The notes below the pieces were generated by a model. It had not been told where the DNA came from. It was given only the letters and a program-made list of their open reading frames with translations, and did not search any database. Shown here in pieces: positions 1 through 8,872 of a stretch of DNA of 64,000 bases. Made by a program: the position numbers and the translations under genes. Source of the stretch: Thiobacillus sp. 0-1251 (GTDB lineage Bacteria > Pseudomonadota > Gammaproteobacteria > Burkholderiales > Thiobacillaceae); assembly GCA_001899305.1 (NCBI GenBank), contig MKWL01000015.1:186001-250000 (forward strand). The letters run 5' to 3'. Positions within the stretch are counted from its first letter, which is position 1. Each line of letters starts with the position of its first letter.

Positions 1-152
1 ATGAAGAAAACGACGGGCAAGTGCGTGCGTTCCTGGCGCGTCATCCAGACGACGCGGAACGCTGTACGTTTCCTGAACCTTTGTCAGACGGGTCGCTGCT
101 GCCAGATGCCGAGCATGATGGTTTCTTTTACGCCCTGTTGCGCAAGACGTGA
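1..152 (+). CDS. rsmB: 16S rRNA (cytosine-967-C5)-methyltransferase, C-terminal end only
   Basis: The first 49 complete codons, in the frame starting at base 3 and ending at the TGA at 150-152, read as the end of RsmB. The stretch LLPDAEHDGFFYALLRK is the usual carboxy terminus of this SAM-dependent methyltransferase, which modifies C967 of 16S rRNA. The catalytic part lies outside the window. The gene overlaps the likely start of the DUF4390 gene. Only the tail is visible, so the call rests on this terminal motif and on the known rsmB-DUF4390-ntrY gene order in betaproteobacteria. Confidence 0.75.
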   Translation, partial: EENDGQVRAFLARHPDDAERCTFPEPLSDGSLLPDAEHDGFFYALLRKT

Positions 153-741
153 TTCCACCCTTCGCGGGCTGGCCGGGCTGCTGCTGGTTTTCTGGCTGAC
201 GGTCGCGGGCAGCGCGCTGGCCAGCGATAAAAGCGCGGTCAGCCAGGCCGCCATCCGTGTGACCCCACAAGGCTACGTGCTGGACGGCGATGTCAACATC
301 GTGCTCAACAGCACGCTGGAGGACGCACTCAGCCGGGGCATCAACCTGTACTTCCTGCTCGAGCTTGAACTGTCCCGGCCGCGTAACTGGTGGTTCGATG
401 AAGACATCGCCGACCCGGTGCGCAAGATGCGGATCTATTACCACCTGCTGCTGCGACGCTATGTGGTCGAAACCGGATACACCACGCGCACCGCCGCCAC
501 GTTGAGCGAAGCCCTGGCCATGCTGGGGCGGGTAGACGGATGGCAGGTGCTGGAGCGGGGTGCGCTCAAGACCGGTCAACGCTACGATGCGCGCCTGCGT
601 CTGCGCCTCGATACCTCGCAACTTCCCAAGCCGCTGTCCATCGGCGCGGTCGGGGGCGACCGCTGGGAACTGGTCACACCCTGGTACGACTGGTCGTTCG
701 ATGCACCCGTGGCTCCGGCTCCGCCCGCACCTTTGCCCTGA
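118..741 (+). CDS. DUF4390 exported protein
   Basis: The reading frame is open from base 1, but its first 100 or so bases coincide with the end of rsmB, so I place the start at the ATG at 118 (115 and 106 are alternatives). From there a basic stretch is followed by a hydrophobic signal segment ending ALA-SD, so the protein should be exported or anchored. The rest (GINLYFLLELELSRPRNWW, then YYHLLLRRY) matches what I know of DUF4390 proteins, which sit immediately upstream of ntrY in many betaproteobacteria. Its stop overlaps the ntrY start by one base (TGATG), which implies translational coupling. The molecular role is unknown; an accessory part of NtrY signalling is an inference from position. 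Confidence 0.75.
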   Translation: MVSFTPCCARRDSTLRGLAGLLLVFWLTVAGSALASDKSAVSQAAIRVTPQGYVLDGDVNIVLNSTLEDALSRGINLYFLLELELSRPRNWWFDEDIADPVRKMRIYYHLLLRRYVVETGYTTRTAATLSEALAMLGRVDGWQVLERGALKTGQRYDARLRLRLDTSQLPKPLSIGAVGGDRWELVTPWYDWSFDAPVAPAPPAPLP

Positions 742-2879
742 TGCGCAGTCTGATTGTCGTCGCCCTGATCCTGGGTATCGTGCTCCTGTCGTTGCTGTTT
801 TATGCCAGCGGCGGCAGCAGCGCCTTTTCCGACACGCTGCCCACGCTTTTCATCGGCGGCGGCATCCTGGGCGTGGCCTTGCTGGTACTGCTGGGCTGGC
901 GCATGTGGTGGCTGCAGAAGCGCATCCGTCGTGGCGTGTTCGGCGCCAAGCTCACGCTGAAATTGCTGTTGATGTTTGGGGTGGTTGCCATGCTGCCCGG
1001 CCTGGTGGTGTACGGCGCGTCGGTGTTCTTCCTCAATCGTTCGATCGAGACCTGGTTCGACGTGCGGGTGGACAATGCGCTGGCCTCCGGCGTCAACCTC
1101 GGGCAGGCCGCACTGGACGACCTGCTGCGCGATCTCGATAAAAAAGCCCAGCGCATGGCGCTGGCTCTGTCGGACGAAGGCATGGGCTCGGTCATCACCA
1201 GCCTGTCCACGCTGCGCGAGCAGAGCTCGGTGCAGGAACTGACGCTGTTCGACGAGCGTGGCGGCGTGGTTGCCCACGTCAGCGGCGAACGCGAAACCCT
1301 GTTGCCGGTGCTGCCCGACCGCAATGTGCTGTGGCAGGTCCGGCAGCAGCAGCCCTATAGCCGCATCGAGGAGGTGCCGGAACGCGGCCTGATCATGCAT
1401 GTGATCGTGCCGGTGTATACCAGCTCGCTGACCGGCGAGACGCGCGTGTTGCAGCTGGTGCAGCCGGTGCCGGCCCGGCTCGCGCACGATGCCCAGGCGG
1501 TCCAGTTGGCGTACCAGGAATACCAGCAGATCTCGGTCTCGCGGCTGGGCCTGAAACGCATCTACGGCGTGGCGCTCACCCTCACCCTGATGCTGGCCTT
1601 GCTGATGACCTTCGTGATCGCCTACCTGCTGTCGGAACGGCTCGGCGCGCCGCTGCGGACGCTGGCGCGCGGTACCCGCGCCGTGGCCAAGGGCGACTTC
1701 TCGCAGATGCCGTCGGTATCCAGCCGTGACGAGCTGGGCGTGCTGATTCAGTCGTTCAACCGTATGACCCGCCAGCTTTCCGACGCGCGCGAACAAGTTG
1801 CGCAGAACCATCAGCAGACCGAGCAGGCCAAGGCTTTTCTCGAACGGGTGCTGGCGAACCTGTCGTCCGGCGTGGTCGTGCTGGACGAGGCTTTGCGGGT
1901 GCGTACGGCCAACAGCGCCGCGGCGCAGATTCTGGGCGTGGACGCTTCGATTCTGGATGCCCAGCCGCTGGCGGAACTGGGTCAGCCGGGCGAGGCGTTG
2001 CATGTGTTCGGGGCCACGGTGGTGGCCCGCTTCGGTGAGCACGAAGGCGAGTGGCAAGAGCAGGTCGACTATGCCGGCCATGGCGGCAACCAGTCGCTGC
2101 TGTTGCGCGGCACCCGCCTGCCGGCGGGTGTCGAACGCGGCTATGTGCTGGTATTCGACGACGTGACCAAGCTGATCGACGCCGAACGCAATGCTGCCTG
2201 GAGCGAAGTGGCGCGCCGCCTCGCGCACGAGATCAAGAACCCGCTCACGCCGATACAACTTTCGGCCGAACGCATCGCGCGCAAGCTGGACGGGCGCCTG
2301 GAAACGGCCGATGCCGAATTCCTCGCGCGAGCCACGCATACCATCGTCAACCAGGTTGCCGCCATGAAGAGCATGGTGGATGCCTTTGCCGGCTATGCGC
2401 GAATGCCGCGCGCCAAACTCGAGGCGCTTGATCTCAATGCCTTGGTACGCGACGTGCTGACCTTGTACGATGCCAAAACGCTGGGACTGGTGTTGAGTCT
2501 CGACGCCGACTTGCCGCGTATAGCAGGCGACGCCACATTATTGCGTCAGGTGATACATAATCTGTTGCAAAATGCGCAGGATGCGCTGGCCGGTCACGCT
2601 GCACCGTGCGTGGAGGTCGGTACGCGCCTACGCAGCAATCAACATACAGTTTGTTTATCCGTAACAGACAATGGAGCCGGGTTTCCGGAACATCTGATGA
2701 CACGGCTGTTCGAGCCCTATGCAACGACCAAGGCCAAGGGGACGGGCCTGGGCCTGGCCATTGTCAAAAAGATCGTCGAAGAGCATCACGGTAAAATTCA
2801 AATAGAAAACCTCAAAACGGGCGGCGCGGCAATCCGCATTTCGCTGCCTGTTTTTGCGGCAGGCGGAGAGAACACGTGA
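741..2879 (+). CDS. ntrY: NtrY sensor histidine kinase
   Basis: A 712-residue membrane sensor kinase. It has three N-terminal membrane segments (about residues 2-22, 31-52 and 68-92), a periplasmic loop, a fourth segment near 276-298, a HAMP linker, a PAS domain (about 375-470) and a kinase core. The phosphorylated histidine is His496 in RRLAHEIKNPLTP; the N box NLLQNAQDA is at 607-615, followed by the G boxes DNGAGFP and GTGLGLA. The length fits NtrY. It overlaps DUF4390 by one base and ntrX by four (GTGA). NtrY homologues sense redox or oxygen and nitrogen state and phosphorylate NtrX; the signal here is not visible from sequence. Confidence 0.93.
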   Translation: MRSLIVVALILGIVLLSLLFYASGGSSAFSDTLPTLFIGGGILGVALLVLLGWRMWWLQKRIRRGVFGAKLTLKLLLMFGVVAMLPGLVVYGASVFFLNRSIETWFDVRVDNALASGVNLGQAALDDLLRDLDKKAQRMALALSDEGMGSVITSLSTLREQSSVQELTLFDERGGVVAHVSGERETLLPVLPDRNVLWQVRQQQPYSRIEEVPERGLIMHVIVPVYTSSLTGETRVLQLVQPVPARLAHDAQAVQLAYQEYQQISVSRLGLKRIYGVALTLTLMLALLMTFVIAYLLSERLGAPLRTLARGTRAVAKGDFSQMPSVSSRDELGVLIQSFNRMTRQLSDAREQVAQNHQQTEQAKAFLERVLANLSSGVVVLDEALRVRTANSAAAQILGVDASILDAQPLAELGQPGEALHVFGATVVARFGEHEGEWQEQVDYAGHGGNQSLLLRGTRLPAGVERGYVLVFDDVTKLIDAERNAAWSEVARRLAHEIKNPLTPIQLSAERIARKLDGRLETADAEFLARATHTIVNQVAAMKSMVDAFAGYARMPRAKLEALDLNALVRDVLTLYDAKTLGLVLSLDADLPRIAGDATLLRQVIHNLLQNAQDALAGHAAPCVEVGTRLRSNQHTVCLSVTDNGAGFPEHLMTRLFEPYATTKAKGTGLGLAIVKKIVEEHHGKIQIENLKTGGAAIRISLPVFAAGGENT

Positions 2880-4150
2880 GCGGGCATATTCTCGTCGTGG
2901 ACGACGAAGTGGGCATTCGTGAGTTGTTGTCGGAAATCCTTACCGACGAAGGGTATGACGTGCATCTGGCGGAAAACGCCGAGGCGGCACGTGCCTTCCG
3001 CTCCCAACGACGGCCCGACCTGGTGTTGCTCGACATCTGGATGCCCGATACTGATGGGGTGACCCTGCTGAAGGAGTGGGCCGGCGGCGGCCTGCTCACC
3101 ATGCCTGTGGTGATGATGTCCGGACACGGCACCATCGATACCGCCGTGGAGGCCACCCGGCTCGGCGCAGCCGACTTCCTCGAAAAGCCGGTGGCGCTCG
3201 CCAAGCTGATCGATACCGTCAACAAGGCGATCAAGCGCGGCGTCGCCCTGCCCCGGCGCGCCGCCAGCATGGACTTGTCGGCGCTCGGCAAAAGCCCGCT
3301 GATCCTCGAACTCAAAAAGCGCCTTTCCCAGATCGCCGGCAATACCGCGCCCGTGATGCTGATGGGCGAACCGGGCAGCGGCTTTGAAATCTGCGCCCAT
3401 TTCCTGCATCAGCCATCTACGCCGTGGGTCGAGATCAAGGATCGTGCGCGGCTAGTGTCGGATCCACTGAGCTTCGTCGAAATGCTCGGTAGCGGCACGC
3501 TCTACCTGCCCGAGGTCTGCGAGCTGGCACGCCTGGAACAAAAAGGCCTCGGTTTGCTGCTCGACCGTATCGAAGGCAGCGGGGCGCGTCTGGTGTGCGC
3601 GTCCAGCCGCAGTCTCGACACCATGGTCGCAGCCGGCGAATTCGACAGCCGCCTGTTCTACCGCTTGTCCAGCCTCGCCATTCAGGTACCACCCTTGCGC
3701 GAACATCGCGAGGACATTCCCGAGATCGCCAACTTCATGCTGGCGCAGCTGATCGAAGCGGGCGTCTGTCCGGTGCGGCGGCTCACGACGCCGGCGCTGA
3801 ACCAGTTGCGCAATTTCGACTGGCCGGGCAACCTGCCGCAGCTCAACAACGTGGTGCGCACGCTGGCGGTCACGGCGCTGTCGAGCGAAATCGATGCGGC
3901 CGACGTCAACCGTGTGCTGGCCCCGATGAAGCTGTCGGCGCCGGCGGTGGCGCACGGCATTCCGCTCGACATTCCGCTGCGTGAAGCGCGCGATGCCTTC
4001 GAGCGCATGTATTTCGAACACCTGATCCAAAAGGAAGGCGGCAGCATGACCCGGGTCGCCGACAAATCGGGGCTGGAGCGCACACACCTCTACCGCAAAC
4101 TGAAACAACTGAACATCCGGCACGGGCGTCGTCTTGACGAAGACCTGTAG
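2876..4150 (+). CDS. ntrX: NtrX response regulator with degenerate AAA+ domain
   Basis: A 424-residue response regulator starting at a GTG that overlaps the ntrY stop. The receiver domain is intact (acidic pocket near residues 9-10, phosphoacceptor Asp53, Ser82, Lys104). A Fis-type helix-turn-helix closes the protein (GSMTRVADKSGLERTHLYRK). The middle domain resembles a sigma-54 activator ATPase but has lost key parts: the Walker A site reads GEPGSGFE at 164-171 with Phe instead of Lys, no GAFTGA loop is present, and Walker B reads GTLYLPEV at 207-214 without its acidic pair. It should therefore bind DNA in response to phosphorylation but not remodel sigma-54 RNA polymerase. The frame is continuous, so this is not a sequencing frameshift. 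Confidence 0.9.
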   Translation: MSGHILVVDDEVGIRELLSEILTDEGYDVHLAENAEAARAFRSQRRPDLVLLDIWMPDTDGVTLLKEWAGGGLLTMPVVMMSGHGTIDTAVEATRLGAADFLEKPVALAKLIDTVNKAIKRGVALPRRAASMDLSALGKSPLILELKKRLSQIAGNTAPVMLMGEPGSGFEICAHFLHQPSTPWVEIKDRARLVSDPLSFVEMLGSGTLYLPEVCELARLEQKGLGLLLDRIEGSGARLVCASSRSLDTMVAAGEFDSRLFYRLSSLAIQVPPLREHREDIPEIANFMLAQLIEAGVCPVRRLTTPALNQLRNFDWPGNLPQLNNVVRTLAVTALSSEIDAADVNRVLAPMKLSAPAVAHGIPLDIPLREARDAFERMYFEHLIQKEGGSMTRVADKSGLERTHLYRKLKQLNIRHGRRLDEDL

Positions 4151-4165
4151 ACCCAGGGAACACGC

Positions 4166-5539
4166 TTGAAGATCATCATTCTGGGGGCAGGCCAGGTCGG
4201 GGCCAATCTGGCTGAGAGTCTGGTCGCCGAAAACAACGACATCACGGTCATCGACCTCGATACCAGCCGCCTGACACTGTTGCAGGACCGCTTCGACCTG
4301 CGCACCGTGCGCGGCCATGCGGCGCATCCTTCGGTGCTGAAGCAGGCCGGCGCCGAAGATGCCGACATGCTGGTCGCGGTCACGCAAAGCGACGAAACCA
4401 ACCTTGTGGCATGCCGCATCGCATCCACGCTGTTCAATGTCCCCACGCGCATTGCGCGTATCCGTTCGAATGATTTCCTGGGTCTGGAGCCGGGTTTTCT
4501 GGCAGAACAATTCGGCGTCGATGACGTCATCAGCCCGGAGCAGGAGGTGACCAACACCCTGAGGCGGCTGATCGAGCATCCGGAAGCGCTGCAGGTTCTC
4601 GACTTTGCCGACGGCAAGGTGCGCCTGATCGCGGTGCGCTCATACCACGGCGGTCCCCTGGTGGGGCACGAGCTGCAGGAGATCAAGCGCCATATGCCGG
4701 ATCTGGAATGCCGTATTCCGGCCATTTACCGGCGTGACCACGGCATCGTGCCCAAGGGGATCACGGTGATCGAGCCGGGCGACGAGGTGTTCTTCCTGGC
4801 GCGCAAGCAGGATATTCCCTCCGTCATGCGCGAACTCCGCCGCATGGAACGCCGGGTCAAGAAGGTCATGATCGCCGGCGGCGGCAACATCGGACGGCGG
4901 CTGGCGGCGCAGATCGAACGCGACTACGACGTCAAGGTGATCGACCATAACAAGAAGGTCAGCAATCTGCTGGCCGAGCAGCTTCACCATACGCTGGTAT
5001 TGCAGGGCGACGCGACTGACGAGGAACTGCTTGAGCAGGAAAACATCGCGTCCATGGACGTGTTTTGCGCGCTCACCAACGACGACGAGGACAATATCAT
5101 GTCCGCGCTGCTGGCCAAGCGGATGGGCGCGCACCGCGTGATCGCGCTGATCAATCGGTCGGCCTATGTCGACCTGGTGCAGGGCGGCGAAATCGACATC
5201 GCCATCTCGCCGGCGCAGGCGACGGTCGGGCCTCTGCTGTCCAAGATCCGGCGCGGTGACATGGTGGCGGTGCATTCGCTGCGGCGCGGTGCGGCCGAAG
5301 TGCTGGAGGTGGCGGTGCACGGCGATGCCAAGACCTCGCGCGTCGTGGGCCGGCGCATTGAAGAGATCGACCTGCCCGACGGCGCGACGATTGCCGCGAT
5401 CATCCGCAACAACGACGTCATCATCGCCCACCACGACACGCTGATCGAAGCGGAAGACCATCTCATCGTGTTTGCGCTCAACAAACGCATCATTCCCAAG
5501 GTGGAAAAACTGCTCCAGGTCGGTTTCGGTTTCTTCTGA
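4166..5539 (+). CDS. trkA: Trk potassium uptake system, NAD-binding peripheral subunit TrkA
   Basis: A 457-residue protein of the usual TrkA length. Two tandem RCK units each begin with a Rossmann nucleotide motif (GAGQVG at residues 7-12 and GGGNIG in the second half), each followed by a TrkA-C domain. It binds NAD(H)/ATP on the cytoplasmic face and gates the TrkH potassium channel. The start is a TTG at 4166, the first codon matching the conserved KIIILGAGQVG opening. The gap to ntrX is 15 bases and the stop overlaps the trkH ATG by one base, so trkA and trkH are coupled and probably read from the ntrYX transcript. Confidence 0.93.
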   Translation: MKIIILGAGQVGANLAESLVAENNDITVIDLDTSRLTLLQDRFDLRTVRGHAAHPSVLKQAGAEDADMLVAVTQSDETNLVACRIASTLFNVPTRIARIRSNDFLGLEPGFLAEQFGVDDVISPEQEVTNTLRRLIEHPEALQVLDFADGKVRLIAVRSYHGGPLVGHELQEIKRHMPDLECRIPAIYRRDHGIVPKGITVIEPGDEVFFLARKQDIPSVMRELRRMERRVKKVMIAGGGNIGRRLAAQIERDYDVKVIDHNKKVSNLLAEQLHHTLVLQGDATDEELLEQENIASMDVFCALTNDDEDNIMSALLAKRMGAHRVIALINRSAYVDLVQGGEIDIAISPAQATVGPLLSKIRRGDMVAVHSLRRGAAEVLEVAVHGDAKTSRVVGRRIEEIDLPDGATIAAIIRNNDVIIAHHDTLIEAEDHLIVFALNKRIIPKVEKLLQVGFGFF

Positions 5540-6996
5540 TGTCCCGCATTGCCCCCGTTCTGAATGTGTTGTCCAAGGTGGTGATGCTGTTCTCGGCCAC
5601 CTTTCTGCTGCCGTTGACGCTGTCCTGGCTGGTGGCCGACGGGGCGCAGCGCGCCTACGATGATGCCATCATCGTCACGTTCGTCGCCGGGGCACTCACC
5701 TGGCTCTTTACCCGGAAATCGCAACGCGAGCTGCAGACTCGAGACGGCTTTCTGCTGGTGCTGCTGGCGTGGACCAGCCTGCCGGCCTTTGCCACCCTGC
5801 CGCTCCTGATCTACCTGCCTCATCTTTCGTTTACCGACGCCTATTTCGAAACGGTATCGGGCATCACCACGACGGGCGCGACGATCCTGACCGGCCTGGA
5901 TGCCTTGCCCCTTTCCATCAATCTGTGGCGTGGCCTGCTGGTCTGGTTGGGCGGCATGGGCTTGATCGTACTGGCCGTTGCCATCCTGCCCCTGCTGGGC
6001 GTGGGGGGCATGCAGATCTACAAGGCCGAAACGCCGGGTCCGATGAAGGACACCAAGCTCACGCCGCGCATTACCGAAACAGCCAAGGGCCTGTATCTGG
6101 TCTATGTCGGTATTTCGATCGCGTGCGGGCTGTCGTACTGGGCGGCAGGGATGACGCCGTTCGATGCCGTCATGCACACGTTTTCCACCATGGGGCTGGG
6201 GGGATTTTCTTCGCACGATGCCGGTTTCAGCTACTGGAACTCGCCGGCCATCGAGGTGGTGGCGGTGGTGTTCATGCTGGTGGCCGGAATCAATTTCTCC
6301 ACGCATTTCCTCGCATGGCGACACCGCTCGCTGGCGGCCTACCGGCTCGATCCCGAGGTGCGCTGGTTCCTGATCGCGACGCTGGGCAGCGCAGTGGTGA
6401 TCGCGATCTACCTGACCGTCATGCACGTCTATCCCAGTTTTTTCCAGGCGCTGCGTTTCGCTGTTTTCAATACCGTCTCGATCGCCACGACGACCGGCTT
6501 TGCCAATACCGACTACAATAAATGGCCGATTTTCGCGCCGCTCTGTATGCTGCTTCTGTCCTCTTTTGCGTCCTGCTCGGGCAGTACCGGCGGCGGAATG
6601 AAAATGGTGCGCGCCCAGCTGCTATTCAGGCAGGGGCGGCGCGAACTGACCCGCCTCGTGCACCCGGCGGCCCGATTACCCGTCAAGCTGGCCGGACAGG
6701 TGGTGCCCAACAATGTGATCTACGCAGTGCTGGCGTTTGCATTTCTTTATGTGTTCGCCATCATTATCATGACGCTGTTGATGGCGCTCAGCGGGCTGGA
6801 GTTCATCAGCGCGTTCTCTGCCGTGGTGGCCTCGATCAACAATACCGGACCCGGGTTGAACCAGGTCGGGCCTGCCTCCACCTATGCAGGCTTGACCGAT
6901 TTCCAGACCTGGATCTGTACGATTGCCATGTTGCTGGGACGTTTGGAGTTGCTTACCGTGCTTGTCGTCTTTACCCGGGCTTTCTGGCGTGCCTGA
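5539..6996 (+). CDS. trkH: Trk potassium uptake protein TrkH
   Basis: A 485-residue integral membrane protein, the pore-forming subunit of Trk. It has the repeated membrane-pore-membrane pattern of the Trk/Ktr/HKT superfamily, with filter-like loops such as GITTTGATI, TMGLGGFS, ATTTGFAN and NNTGPGL. It imports potassium together with TrkA. The start ATG shares its first base with the trkA stop. The following TPR gene begins within its last codons, so the operon runs without a gap. Confidence 0.93.
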   Translation: MSRIAPVLNVLSKVVMLFSATFLLPLTLSWLVADGAQRAYDDAIIVTFVAGALTWLFTRKSQRELQTRDGFLLVLLAWTSLPAFATLPLLIYLPHLSFTDAYFETVSGITTTGATILTGLDALPLSINLWRGLLVWLGGMGLIVLAVAILPLLGVGGMQIYKAETPGPMKDTKLTPRITETAKGLYLVYVGISIACGLSYWAAGMTPFDAVMHTFSTMGLGGFSSHDAGFSYWNSPAIEVVAVVFMLVAGINFSTHFLAWRHRSLAAYRLDPEVRWFLIATLGSAVVIAIYLTVMHVYPSFFQALRFAVFNTVSIATTTGFANTDYNKWPIFAPLCMLLLSSFASCSGSTGGGMKMVRAQLLFRQGRRELTRLVHPAARLPVKLAGQVVPNNVIYAVLAFAFLYVFAIIIMTLLMALSGLEFISAFSAVVASINNTGPGLNQVGPASTYAGLTDFQTWICTIAMLLGRLELLTVLVVFTRAFWRA

Positions 6997-7327
6997 ACCG
7001 TTGGAAAACTTCCTCGCCATGCTGGCCAGCGGCCGCGACAACGCCTTGCTGCGCTTTTCGCTCGGCAACGAATACCTCAAACAGGGGAATGCATCGAGTG
7101 CCGCCGAGCATCTGCGTCGCGCGGTTGAATTCGATCCGAAGTATTCCGCCGCCTGGAAACTGCTGGGCAAAGCTCTGACCGACGCCGAAGCCTGGAACGA
7201 AGCCCTGGCGGCCTACCAGCAGGGCATCGCGGTGGCAGAGGGGCGTGGAGACAAGCAGGCGGCCAAGGAAATGACGGTGTTTGCCCGGCGTATCGAGAAG
7301 CGGCTTGGGTTAAAATCGAGCGATTGA
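6989..7327 (+). CDS. Small tetratricopeptide-repeat protein
   Basis: A 112-residue soluble protein made of TPR helices ([20 protein letters not shown] and the later [16 protein letters not shown]). I take the GTG at 6989, which overlaps the trkH end by eight bases, because it gives the [11 protein letters not shown] opening; an ATG at 7019 is an alternative. The function is unknown; such proteins are usually scaffolds. It is the penultimate gene of the ntrYX-trk-yggX run. Confidence 0.75.
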   Translation: MPEPLENFLAMLASGRDNALLRFSLGNEYLKQGNASSAAEHLRRAVEFDPKYSAAWKLLGKALTDAEAWNEALAAYQQGIAVAEGRGDKQAAKEMTVFARRIEKRLGLKSSD

Positions 7328-7344
7328 ATTTTCAGGAGCAGCAA

Positions 7345-7620
7345 ATGACGCGGATGGTGAATTGTGTGAAGCTCGGGCGTGAAGCCGAAGGTCTGGCCTT
7401 CCAACCGGTGCCGGGCGAGTTGGGCAAGAAGATTTTCGAGAACGTGTCGAAGGAAGCCTGGAGCGGCTGGCAGCGCCACCAGACCATGCTGATCAACGAG
7501 AACCGCCTCAACCTGGCCGACCCGCAGGCGCGCGGCTATTTGATGGAACAGATGGAGCGCTACTTCTTCGGCGGTGGCAATGTCGATGCCGCGGCAGGGT
7601 ATGTGCCGCCCAGCAAATAA
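7345..7620 (+). CDS. yggX: Oxidative damage protection / Fe(2+)-trafficking protein YggX
   Basis: A 91-residue protein with the family signature [14 protein letters not shown] near the start and EKYFF-like MERYFFG near the end. YggX proteins limit damage to iron-sulfur clusters and labile iron during oxidative stress. The open frame extends upstream to 7324, but the ATG at 7345 has a good ribosome binding site (AGGAG) and gives the family-typical start. It is the last gene before a strong terminator. Confidence 0.92.
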   Translation: MTRMVNCVKLGREAEGLAFQPVPGELGKKIFENVSKEAWSGWQRHQTMLINENRLNLADPQARGYLMEQMERYFFGGGNVDAAAGYVPPSK

Positions 7621-7639
7621 GGGATTGTCGCATAGCAAA

Positions 7640-7665
7640 ACGGGCGCTTCGGCGCCCGTTTTTTT
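7640..7665 (+). terminator. Rho-independent terminator after yggX
   Basis: Bases 7640-7647 (ACGGGCGC) pair perfectly with 7652-7659 around a TTCG loop, followed by a run of seven T. It ends the ntrYX-trk-yggX transcript and lies between two convergent genes. Only four A precede it on the other side, so termination of phoU from the minus strand would be weaker. Confidence 0.9.
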
Positions 7666-7685
7666 GTCCGGCGCAGGTCCCCGGG

Positions 7686-8387
7686 CTACAGCACTTCCTT
7701 CTCGATCTCTTCCAGCGAAGTGTGGCGCACGTCCTTGCCCTTCACCATGTAGACCACGTATTCCGACATGTTCTTCGCGTGGTCGCCCATGCGCTCGATC
7801 GCCTTGGTGACGAACAGGATGTCGATGAACACCGAAATGGTGCGCGGGTCTTCCATCATGAAAGTGATGAGATGGCGCAGGTTGAGGCGGAATTCCTCGT
7901 CCACCGACTGGTCCTGCCGTGCAATCTCGACCGCTTTGGTGGCGTCCAGGCGGGCAAAGCCGTCGAGTGCCTTGCGGAGCATGTCGAGCACCAGGTCGGC
8001 CATGTATTTGACTTCGGAGAAGCGCGGCAGGCTGATGCGCTCGGCCTGATGGATCAGCCTGGCCATGCGCGCGATCTTCGCCGCTTCGTCGCCGATGCGT
8101 TCCAGATCGGTGATGGTCTTGACCACCATCATCACCATGCGCAGGTCGGAGGCCGTCGGCTGGCGGCGCGCGATGATGTGGGTGCAGTCCTCGTCGATGG
8201 CCACTTCCAGCGCATTGACGTTGTGATCGTTGGCGTCCACCTGGTCGGCCAACTTCATGTTGCCCTGGATGAGCGCCTCGATGGCGTTGGTGATCTGTTC
8301 CTCGACCAGCCCCCCCATTTTCAACACGTTGGCGCGCACGGCTTCCAGCTCGGCGTCAAACTGTTTATAGGTGTGTTCAGTTGGCAT
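7686..8387 (-). CDS. phoU: Phosphate signalling complex protein PhoU
   Basis: A 233-residue all-helical protein with two PhoU repeats, each carrying an acidic metal-binding stretch (ERIGDEAAKIA and ERMGDHAKNMSEY). PhoU connects the Pst phosphate transporter to the PhoR/PhoB system and dampens phosphate uptake. The ATG at 8387 follows a GGGG ribosome binding site. No pst, phoB or phoR gene is nearby, so phoU is a separate unit here, with its own promoter candidate just upstream. Confidence 0.93.
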   Translation of the reverse strand: MPTEHTYKQFDAELEAVRANVLKMGGLVEEQITNAIEALIQGNMKLADQVDANDHNVNALEVAIDEDCTHIIARRQPTASDLRMVMMVVKTITDLERIGDEAAKIARMARLIHQAERISLPRFSEVKYMADLVLDMLRKALDGFARLDATKAVEIARQDQSVDEEFRLNLRHLITFMMEDPRTISVFIDILFVTKAIERMGDHAKNMSEYVVYMVKGKDVRHTSLEEIEKEVL

Positions 8388-8416
8388 CGTGTTGACCCCT
8401 CAATAATCCACTTTTC

Positions 8417-8446
8417 ATTATAGGCTGCGTATTATGACGCTTACAT
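8417..8446 (-). promoter_or_regulatory. Possible sigma-70 promoter for phoU
   Basis: On the minus strand a perfect TATAAT lies at 8422-8417, about 30 bases before the phoU start codon. The -35 position (8446-8440) has only a weak match. The adjacent GCGTCATAATA resembles half of a Pho box, but the second half is poor, so PhoB control is only a possibility. Confidence 0.4.
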
Positions 8447-8458
8447 GTACGGAAGGTT

Positions 8459-8872
8459 TCAGCGCGTACTGAAGGGCAGCGCGTAATGCACCCCGTCAAT
8501 CTCGAGGGTCAGGGTCCAGTCGCGTCGTCCGCTGACACATACCGGCAACGTCACGCTTGAAACAAACGTGCCGTAGTCGGACGGGTGCAGGTCATAGCGG
8601 TTGAATCCCATTTCCATGCCATTCATCTGGAATTCGGCGCTCACTCGCGACGCTCCGGGCGCGTTGACGCTGAACCGGAACGCTTCCAGCGGTTTGGGAT
8701 GAGCCGAAAAATACGCCGTTACCGTGGCGCCGTGGTGGCTGAAGCGGCAGCCTGCCACCGGATCGGCGCATGCGACAGCCTGCGCTTTGGCCGGGCGATT
8801 CAGCCAGTAGCCGGCCACCGCGATCGCTGCCAGCACGACGATCAACAGCAGCGGCACCAGCACCCGCTTCAT
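8459..8872 (-). CDS. Membrane-anchored hypothetical protein
   Basis: A 137-residue protein starting MKRVLVPLLLIVVL, a single hydrophobic segment that anchors it or acts as signal peptide, followed by a small soluble domain with four cysteines (CADPVAGC, and later single residues). The ATG at 8872 overlaps the stop of the Nudix-ThiE gene (ATGA); an in-frame ATG two codons earlier at 8878 is the alternative. I do not recognise the family. It may be a periplasmic beta-sandwich protein, judging only from alternating short strands. Confidence 0.6.
   Translation of the reverse strand: MKRVLVPLLLIVVLAAIAVAGYWLNRPAKAQAVACADPVAGCRFSHHGATVTAYFSAHPKPLEAFRFSVNAPGASRVSAEFQMNGMEMGFNRYDLHPSDYGTFVSSVTLPVCVSGRRDWTLTLEIDGVHYALPFSTR

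Noticed and set aside
1-117. Start of the DUF4390 gene at base 1
   Set aside because: The first bases encode the RsmB C-terminus in another frame, and a signal peptide appears only after the later ATG.
582-2339. 585-codon open frame on the minus strand across ntrY
   Set aside because: It mirrors a well-supported histidine kinase gene, is rich in His, Gln and Arg as GC-rich antisense frames are, and shows no domain.
3365-3517. Frameshift or sequencing error as explanation for the NtrX motif loss
   Set aside because: The reading frame is continuous through the helix-turn-helix, and flanking AAA+ residues are in register.
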